Source: Chitinophaga pinensis (lineage in GTDB: Bacteria > Bacteroidota > Bacteroidia > UKL13-3). From it: 64,000 bases of DNA. The stretch lies in the NCBI GenBank assembly GCA_945870425.1, contig CAMBSD010000007.1:62001-126000 (forward strand). The letters run 5' to 3'. The notes below the pieces were generated by a model that did no database searches, was not told the origin of the DNA, and saw only the letters and a list, made by a program, of their open reading frames with translations. A program made the translations under genes and the position numbers. This document shows, piece by piece, positions 39,625-46,376 of the stretch (position 1 is the first letter of the stretch; the number at the start of each line of letters is the position of its first letter).

Positions 39625-40458
39625 ATGAAAAAAACAATCATTACACTTTCTGTTTTCTTCTCACTTTCAGCAGGACTTGTATCATGTTCGAAAAGTGAAG
39701 ATTCTAAAACAAACAACACAACAAACCCTCCTGCAAACACAACCGTAGAATATGTGCAGGTAAACAAAGAACTATCAATGGATATTACTGGTACTTGGTG
39801 TCCTCCTTGTGGTTCTTATGGTATTCCTGGTTTCAATAGAGCGGTAAAAATTAGTAATAATAATATGATACCACTGAGTGTTCACTCTGGTGATGCTTTA
39901 TCATGCGCCACAGGAAACGAATTGATGGCTTACGCTCCATTTAAATCTAATTCAGTTCCACGTATTACTATGGGTAATGGATTATTGTTTCCTGCAGGTG
40001 TTTATTCTGACACCAACGCAACTGCTGGTAAAATTATCAGTGCTTTGGTTGATTCAGCTGCTGGTGATGTTATTATCGGAACTACTATTTCTAACTTAAA
40101 AACTGCAGAAGGAAAGTTAACCTTTGACGTAAACTCTAAATTTTTTACTGATGCAACAGGTGATTATTATATGGCAGCTTATATTCTTGAGGATGGAATC
40201 GTAGAACCTCAAAAGAAATCAGATGGAACCACTAATAATAATCAAATACATGATCACGTGTTACGCGGAACTGCAAACAGCACTTTTGGAGAATCTTGGG
40301 CTACCGGAACTACAAAGGCTGCCACAATAAATAAGAAAAGTTATTCTGTTACTATCCCTGCAACATGGAAAGCTGCAAACTTGCATGTAGCTGCTGTAGT
40401 ATGGAGCAAAGTAGGCACAAAATACTACTTCGTGAACGGAAATACTACTTACAAATAG
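39625..40458 (+). CDS. Omp28-like lipoprotein with thioredoxin-like CxxC
   Basis: Lipobox 'LVSCSKSE'; 'LSMDITGTWCPPCGSYGIPGFNRAV'; resembles the CxxC region of the 911-3145 protein. Confidence 0.78.
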   Translation: MKKTIITLSVFFSLSAGLVSCSKSEDSKTNNTTNPPANTTVEYVQVNKELSMDITGTWCPPCGSYGIPGFNRAVKISNNNMIPLSVHSGDALSCATGNELMAYAPFKSNSVPRITMGNGLLFPAGVYSDTNATAGKIISALVDSAAGDVIIGTTISNLKTAEGKLTFDVNSKFFTDATGDYYMAAYILEDGIVEPQKKSDGTTNNNQIHDHVLRGTANSTFGESWATGTTKAATINKKSYSVTIPATWKAANLHVAAVVWSKVGTKYYFVNGNTTYK

Positions 40459-40480
40459 GTTTCATTCAAATTTAATATTT

Positions 40481-40514
40481 AAAAGCCTTGAACAAATGTT
40501 CAAGGCTTTTTTTA
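40481..40514 (+). terminator. Hairpin AAAGCCTTGAACAAATGTTCAAGGCTTTTTTT
   Basis: Long perfect stem plus T-run after the Omp28-like gene. Confidence 0.9.
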
Positions 40515-40588
40515 TGGAAAGAAAATTTTAGTTTTAGATAGGTAACCCCAGGCTTGAACTGATAAGTTTAAAACCATGATTCATTTAA

Positions 40589-40631
40589 CATCCGAAGTCC
40601 CTTGGCTTTTTCGTGGCAACAGACTTCGGAA
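40589..40631. repeat. Inverted repeat TCCGAAGTC...GACTTCGGA
   Basis: 9-bp perfect arms adjacent to the 56-bp repeat copy. Confidence 0.65.
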
Positions 40632-40680
40632 AGTTCGGCACAAGTTAGCCACGCTAGGTCTTTACAAAACGCTTGCGCCA
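40625..40680 (+). repeat. 56-bp direct repeat, copy 1
   Basis: TTCGGAAAGTTCGGCACAAGTTAGCCACGCTAGGTCTTTACAAAACGCTTGCGCCA; 55/56 identical to 41707-41762. Confidence 0.93.
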
Positions 40681-40730
40681 TCCTAGGCAGTTCTAAAACA
40701 TATCGTAGTCAAAGACTACTATTCATTATA

Positions 40731-40761
40731 CATCCGTAGAGCGCTTCACTAACTCTACGGA
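40731..40761. repeat. Hairpin TCCGTAGAG...CTCTACGGA
   Basis: 9-bp perfect arms. Confidence 0.65.
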
Positions 40762-40801
40762 TAGTTGTGATGAAATATCATGCAAGACTTTTAGTAAAGA
40801 T

Positions 40802-41127
40802 TTATTTTACCCTTTTGACTTTCTTTAATCTCTTTGGATTTTGCTTAGTATGAAACAAACTAAGTACTTCTATTTTATTCTTTTTAATTTTATAAACTAT
40901 CAAATAGTTATCCCAAATTACATTCCTATATGATTTGTTTTTGGTTGTAAGAAATCTGCATTCCAGATGACTTAAATAATGAGGTAATATGTTCTCTACA
41001 GCTTGAAAGAACGAATCATAAAACTTTTCTGCAATGTTTCAGAATACTCAGTAAAATAATAGATATATTCTTCCTTAAGTTGAAGTAAAGCGTATTCTTT
41101 TATTTCGATTTCAACTCCTTTTTCCAT
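40802..41127 (-). pseudogene. Frameshifted RelE/ParE-like toxin
   Basis: MEKGVEIEIKEYALLQLKEEYIYYFTEYSET / shift near 41035 / AEKFYDSFFQAVENILPHYLSHLECRFLTTKNKSYRNVIWDNYLIVYKIKKNKIEVLSLFHTKQNPKRLKK. Confidence 0.75.
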
Positions 41128-41309
41128 GTATCTCTTATACTTTTAGCTTTTGCTAACGGAATCGACTTTGAGTTCTCTGCTTCTTTTACAATATCCTTCC
41201 ACTCTTTCATTGTATCATATTTTTCAATTTCAATAAAATCAATATTTTTTTGAAACTGAAGCAATGACTTGGCTTTACTTATATTGTTGATTTTTAATAA
41301 ATAATCCAT
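41100..41309 (-). CDS. Putative antitoxin of the 40.8-41.3 kb TA module
   Basis: Small acidic/basic ORF (MDYLLKINNISKAKSLL...) overlapping the toxin start by 28 nt; start trimmed from 41426. Confidence 0.55.
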   Translation of the reverse strand: MDYLLKINNISKAKSLLQFQKNIDFIEIEKYDTMKEWKDIVKEAENSKSIPLAKAKSIRDTWKKELKSK

Positions 41310-41470
41310 TTCTACAAAATTTACTGCACCAAATTTACGTATTATGAATAAAGATTTGTAGTGCATAAAAAAAAATTTTAAGCGATTGCATATATTGTAG
41401 TCTAAGACTATTATTCCCACTGCCATTCGGGATTTGCAATCATAAGTGTTCGAAAACTCAAAATTAGCTT

Positions 41471-41554
41471 ACCCCAAAGGGGTAAAATATTCATAGCCGT
41501 GGGTGAAACCCACGGTTAAATGACATATACAAAGTAGAACCCTGAAGGGGTTCA
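41471..41554. repeat. Cluster of three hairpins (ACCCCAAAGGGGT; CCGTGGGTGAAACCCACGG; GAACCCTGAAGGGGTTC)
   Basis: Three successive short perfect or near-perfect stems in a non-coding gap. Confidence 0.8.
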
Positions 41555-41583
41555 ACATCAAAAACCATGTTTGGAACACCATT

Positions 41584-41634
41584 GATTTGCAATCCCGAAT
41601 AAGCTAGATATGGATTTTCAATCCATTATTATAT
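41584..41634. repeat. Bipartite REP-like repeat, copy 1
   Basis: GATTTGCAATCCCGAATAAGCTAGATATGGATTTTCAATCCATTATTATAT; resembles 50698-50754. Confidence 0.65.
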
Positions 41635-41651
41635 GAAGAAAATTATATTAA

Positions 41652-41698
41652 GCGGATTAAAAATCCGCAACAAATGTTTCGGGATTGCAAATCCCGAA
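41652..41698. repeat. Paired hairpins GCGGATT-AAA-AATCCGC and TTCGGGATT-GCA-AATCCCGAA
   Basis: Perfect 7-bp and 9-bp stems. Confidence 0.75.
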
Positions 41699-41706
41699 CA
41701 GCAGAA

Positions 41707-41762
41707 TTCGGAAAGTTCGGCACAAGTTAGCCACGCTAGGTCTTTACACAACGCTTGCGCCA
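41707..41762 (+). repeat. 56-bp direct repeat, copy 2
   Basis: Single difference from 40625-40680. Confidence 0.93.
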
Positions 41763-41867
41763 GCTTTTGAAAGCAGAGCAAATAAATTTAGACACTATAT
41801 TATATTTTTACTATTTTACACTATTTCGATATATTTGCTTTATGAAATAGAAAAGAAAAAAAATTAC

Positions 41868-43028
41868 ATGAATTATTTATTTGTTATAATGTTTTGTCCA
41901 TTTTTTTCTTTTGCTCAAACTGATTCAATTGAAATAGAGATTCCCCCTTATAAAGAAGGAACTAATTATTATGAGCCAGAAATAGAACCTTATGTAAATT
42001 GGGACAGCATTTTATTGGTTAATCCTAATTGCCATGATTGTTATATTGCAAAAGCTAAAAAAGAGGAAAATTTTGGAACAATAATTAAATATTATAAAAA
42101 AGCTTTGAAGATAGTTCCTAATTCTTTCGAGGCTTTTAATGGTTTAGGTGAGCAGTATGCGTGGGGTAATGGCAAAAGAAATTACATAACATCCCGAGGT
42201 TACTATTATAAAGCACTAAAAACTTTTAAGCATAATGACATTGATAATTTTGCAGAATTATCTGGAATTGTTGACGATATTTGTATGACTTATTATTACC
42301 AATTTGGAGAAAACGAAAGTTCACATCGAAAGGGGATTAAAGTTAAAATTGCTATTTGGGATAGCCTCATTAAGTCTTATAATATTAATGAATATTACGA
42401 AGAAAGAGCAAGAGCAAAACGTAATAATTTAATAAACGATTCAAAAGGGGCTTTATCAGATTACTTATACATTTATAATCATGGAGAATATCAAAATTAT
42501 GAAATAACATGGGCTATTGCTGCTTGTTATTTAGATTTATTAAACTATTTGGAGGCTTTAAAATTCTATAATAAAACTATTGGCATTTTAAAGGAGCAAA
42601 AAACAGAATCAGTAGAATTTTTGGCTAGATTATACTCAGGAAAAGCAGAGTGTAAGATGAAATTAGAAGATTATAGAGGGGCGAATGAAGACTATCAAAT
42701 ATCTTTATCAAAATTTTTAAGCCAAAAAGACCCAAGCACCCTTCGTCTTTTGCAAACTTACACAGAAATTGGAAGATCGGAATTGCTTTTAAGAAATTAT
42801 GAAAATGCTATTTATTTTTTGAATAAAGCAATTAAATATGACGACAAATGGATGGGTGTTGTAAATGGCGAAATTGTTGAAAGTTATGATTTATCAATTG
42901 CTTATTATCTTTTAGGGTGGGGCTATTATTACAATTCAAAAAACAACGAAGCTTGCATAGCTTGGAGCAAATCGGGAGATTTGGGAAATAAGCAATCATA
43001 TAAAGCCATTAAAGAAAATTGCAAATGA
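41868..43028 (+). CDS. TPR-repeat protein with signal peptide
   Basis: TPR-like helices; signal peptide begins MNYLFVIMFCPFFSFAQ at 41868; upstream ORF extension to 41685 reads through repeat DNA. Confidence 0.75.
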   Translation: MNYLFVIMFCPFFSFAQTDSIEIEIPPYKEGTNYYEPEIEPYVNWDSILLVNPNCHDCYIAKAKKEENFGTIIKYYKKALKIVPNSFEAFNGLGEQYAWGNGKRNYITSRGYYYKALKTFKHNDIDNFAELSGIVDDICMTYYYQFGENESSHRKGIKVKIAIWDSLIKSYNINEYYEERARAKRNNLINDSKGALSDYLYIYNHGEYQNYEITWAIAACYLDLLNYLEALKFYNKTIGILKEQKTESVEFLARLYSGKAECKMKLEDYRGANEDYQISLSKFLSQKDPSTLRLLQTYTEIGRSELLLRNYENAIYFLNKAIKYDDKWMGVVNGEIVESYDLSIAYYLLGWGYYYNSKNNEACIAWSKSGDLGNKQSYKAIKENCK

Positions 43029-43165
43029 ATAAACTAATTGCAATTTTACTACTATTCTATTAGTAACACTTTGCTAAACAACACAGTTTCGACAATCATT
43101 TGAACCTTGCTTTTACTAACATTGTGAACAACCATTAGACGCGAAGGTTTGAATATGCATTTGCC

Positions 43166-43189
43166 CTTGTAGGCGTCCCCGCCTGCAAG
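43166..43189. repeat. Hairpin CTTGTAGGCG-TCCC-CGCCTGCAAG
   Basis: 10-bp stem (one G:T) downstream of the topoisomerase subunit gene; terminator or REP-like. Confidence 0.65.
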
Positions 43190-43200
43190 AATATTATCCC

Positions 43201-45906
43201 CTAGAACAACTTCGGCTGATCGTTTGGTGGTATCACCTTCTTTTTAAACCTTGGCTTATTTTCTTCTTCAGGTTCGTCTTGCAATAGTTTGTCTATCTTT
43301 TCCTTTTCTTCTTGCTCAATATCATCGTTTATCAAATGAATTTGGGCATCGGTTTCGGGCTCGGTTGGTGTATTGCTATTATCCTCCTCGTCTGCTTCTA
43401 GCTCTGGGTTGGGTTCTAACAACTCTATGCTTATCAAATCGTTTCCTGTAAGTTTATTACCAATGGCTTTCCAACCCTTCACTTCAATAAACTCAGTTAG
43501 GTTTATCTCTTCTTCGCTGGCTTGTTTTTTGTTTTTGCCAATGGCTACTTTCACCACTGGTACTTTCATATCGGTTGCTACCAAGCATTGGCTTTTGCCA
43601 TCTTCAGCTATAAAACAAAACTTCTTATTGATGGTCTGCGTTTCAATCACAAAGCGTTTTATGTAATGTGTTTTGTTTACCGCATCATAATACACCGCAC
43701 TGATTGGTCGGCTTGGCTTAAACTTAACAATATGTATTATCTTATCGGTTTCGTAGTGGTTGGTTAATTCGTAGCCAGTCAGCTCATAATTACCATCCTT
43801 GTATAAAACCAAAATCAAATCATTTGGATGGAAACTACCTAAATGCTTGCCCCTGTCATCGGTGTTCAATCGGCCTAATATTTCATCATACCAAACATCC
43901 AATCCACCTAAGGTAGAAACCCCTTTAGATTTAAGCTTAATGCCTTTTACCAAGTATTTAGAAACGATATTGCCTTGCACCGCTCTTCCCTTAATGGCTA
44001 AGGTGGCAAAATCAAAATCGAAGCTCAACTTACGTGCATGGCTCAATGGACTTAACACCACATTTACCACTTCAGCTTCGCCACCTGCATTAACAGTTAA
44101 GTAAGAGATACGAGAACCCGCAGTGCCTTGGGTTAGGTCATATTCTTTATCGCGGGTAATACCCGTAACTGCAAAACGCTTGGCATAACTTACTTTTGTT
44201 TTTCCTTCAAGGTAAATCAAATTGTAAATCCTGCGGTCGTCATTCTTTCTAAACACATCCACATGAATGATGTCTTTGCCCATAAAGGATTTGTCTTGCA
44301 CCTTGCTCACCATCATTTTGCCATCCCTACGGAATACGATGATATCGTCCATATCCGAACAATCGCATACATATTCGTCTTTCTTCAAACCAATGCCCAC
44401 AAAGCCTTCTGCTCTGTTTACATATAATTTTTGGTTGGCAATAGCAACCGATTTGGCTTCAATGGTATCAAAGATTTTGATCTCTGTTTTGCGTTCACGG
44501 CCTTTGCCATATTTCTTCAATAAGTTTTCGAAATACTTGATGGCAAATGCTTGTAAATTATCTAAATCATATTTAACTGCTTCTAATTTAGCTTCAAGTG
44601 TGATAAGCAATTCATCGGCTTTATAGCTATCATATTTAGAAATACGCTTTATTTTAATTTCAGTCAAACGAAGGATGTCATCTTCAATCAAATCACGTTT
44701 GAAAAGCTTCTTGTATTTGTTCATACCACGCCAAATGGTATCAATCACATCTTCGAAAGTTTCGCTTTCTTCAATATCGCGGTAAATTCGTTTCTCGATA
44801 AATATTTTTTCTAGTGAGCAATAATGCCAATCCTCTTCAAGTTCATGTTTTTTAATTTCAAGTTCTTGACGAAGCAGGTCTTTGCTGCGCTCAGCCGATT
44901 CCTTCAACAACTCATTCACACTTACAAATACAGGCTTATCATTTAGAATTACACAAGCATTTGGCGAAATAGATACCTCACAATCAGTAAAAGCATATAG
45001 CGCATCAATGGTAATATCTGGACTAACCCCTGGAGCCAATTGAATTTCTATTTCAACATCAGCTGCAGTATTGTCAATTACTTTCTTAACCTTAATTTTT
45101 CCGGAATCATTGGCTTTGATAATAGATTCAATGAGTCCAGTAGTAGTGGTTGCAAATGGAATATCTTTGATTAATAAAGTTTTTTTATCAAACTCTTCTA
45201 TCCTTGCTCTGCATCTAATTTTACCACCTTTTAAACCTTGGTTATAATTGGTAATATCTATGTATCCACCTGTTTGAAAATCAGGGTATATCTCAAACTT
45301 TTTATTTTTATAATAATCTATGGTGGCTTGAATTAACTCGCAAAAATTATGAGGTAATATCTTGGTAGCCAAACCCACAGCAATACCTTCAACCCCTTGG
45401 GCAAGGAGCAAAGGGAATTTCATTGGAAGGGTTATAGGTTCTTTTTTGCGGCCATCATAGCTGCTTTGCCATTCGGTAGTTTGTTTGTTAAAAGCAACTT
45501 CTTGGGCAAATTTTGAAAGACGCACCTCAATATAACGCGGGGCAGCAGCCGAATCACCTGTTCGCACATCGCCCCAGTTTCCTTGGGTATCAAAAAGGAT
45601 TTCCTTCTGACCCATGTTTACCAAGGCGTCTCCGATGGCTGCATCGCCATGTGGATGGTACTGCATGGTTTGCCCAATAACATTGGCCACTTTATTAAAA
45701 CGGCCATCATCCATTTCGTTTAGGGCATGCAATATCCTCCTCTGAACAGGTTTTAAACCATCTTCAAGGGCAGGCACTGCACGCTCCAAAATTACATACG
45801 AAGCATAGTCTAAAAACCAGTTTTCATACAAGCCATTCACGGCAGTTATATGAAACTCATGGCCATGCCCATTATCTAATTCTTCAATGTTGTTATTTTC
45901 TTCCAT
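43201..45906 (-). CDS. DNA gyrase/topoisomerase IV subunit A (ParC-like)
   Basis: 'DYASYVILERAVPALEDGLKPVQRRILHALNEMDDGRFNKVANVIGQTMQYHPHGDAAIGDALV'; catalytic Tyr region 'AAPRYIEVRLS'. Confidence 0.92.
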   Translation of the reverse strand: MEENNNIEELDNGHGHEFHITAVNGLYENWFLDYASYVILERAVPALEDGLKPVQRRILHALNEMDDGRFNKVANVIGQTMQYHPHGDAAIGDALVNMGQKEILFDTQGNWGDVRTGDSAAAPRYIEVRLSKFAQEVAFNKQTTEWQSSYDGRKKEPITLPMKFPLLLAQGVEGIAVGLATKILPHNFCELIQATIDYYKNKKFEIYPDFQTGGYIDITNYNQGLKGGKIRCRARIEEFDKKTLLIKDIPFATTTTGLIESIIKANDSGKIKVKKVIDNTAADVEIEIQLAPGVSPDITIDALYAFTDCEVSISPNACVILNDKPVFVSVNELLKESAERSKDLLRQELEIKKHELEEDWHYCSLEKIFIEKRIYRDIEESETFEDVIDTIWRGMNKYKKLFKRDLIEDDILRLTEIKIKRISKYDSYKADELLITLEAKLEAVKYDLDNLQAFAIKYFENLLKKYGKGRERKTEIKIFDTIEAKSVAIANQKLYVNRAEGFVGIGLKKDEYVCDCSDMDDIIVFRRDGKMMVSKVQDKSFMGKDIIHVDVFRKNDDRRIYNLIYLEGKTKVSYAKRFAVTGITRDKEYDLTQGTAGSRISYLTVNAGGEAEVVNVVLSPLSHARKLSFDFDFATLAIKGRAVQGNIVSKYLVKGIKLKSKGVSTLGGLDVWYDEILGRLNTDDRGKHLGSFHPNDLILVLYKDGNYELTGYELTNHYETDKIIHIVKFKPSRPISAVYYDAVNKTHYIKRFVIETQTINKKFCFIAEDGKSQCLVATDMKVPVVKVAIGKNKKQASEEEINLTEFIEVKGWKAIGNKLTGNDLISIELLEPNPELEADEEDNSNTPTEPETDAQIHLINDDIEQEEKEKIDKLLQDEPEEENKPRFKKKVIPPNDQPKLF

Positions 45907-46076
45907 TACTTAAAACACAAATCTCCTAAAAATCAAGTAGCGAAAATAACAGACAAATCAGAAAGGCTATGCACATTTTTTGTGGAGAAAATCAAAATGT
46001 CTTCAATGGGTCGGATTGAGTAAGGATAAGAGGCCTTTGAGGGCTGCAAGGTAGTATTAGCATTATTCAATAATAG

Positions 46077-46108
46077 AACCCACCCCTAACCCCTCCAAGG
46101 AGTGGAAT
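46077..46108. repeat. Interspersed CCCACCCCTAACCCCTCC-type repeat, copy 1
   Basis: AACCCACCCCTAACCCCTCCAAGGAGTGGAAT; related sequence at 55548-55587. Confidence 0.6.
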
Positions 46109-46180
46109 TGCTCCGCAAATGGCCAAAAATTATCAGCCTAAAAATCCGTTGAAGAAAGCAATTTTATCAGTGCATTGTCC

Positions 46181-46206
46181 GTCACCCTAAGCAGAGTCGA
46201 AGGGTC
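46181..46206. repeat. Interspersed motif GTCACCCTAAGCAGAGTCGAAGGGTC
   Basis: Matches a short intergenic motif I recall as recurrent in Bacteroidota; only one copy seen here. Confidence 0.4.
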
Positions 46207-46376
46207 TAAGTGGGAGAAGGATAATATCAGAAGAAGCATTTTGTCTTTAGACATCAGGATTTGATGCCTCAAAAGGAAAAAAAGAAATAATTAGATAAAT
46301 GATTATTCAAATCTTTTAATTTATTAATCTTTCAATCTAGTTTGGTTTATCCTATTTTGCAGGGCTTAATTTCATA

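Noticed and set aside
43373-44626. Several plus-strand ORFs antisense to the topoisomerase subunit gene
   Set aside because: Serine/leucine-rich antisense shadows of a well-supported conserved CDS; no recognisable domains.
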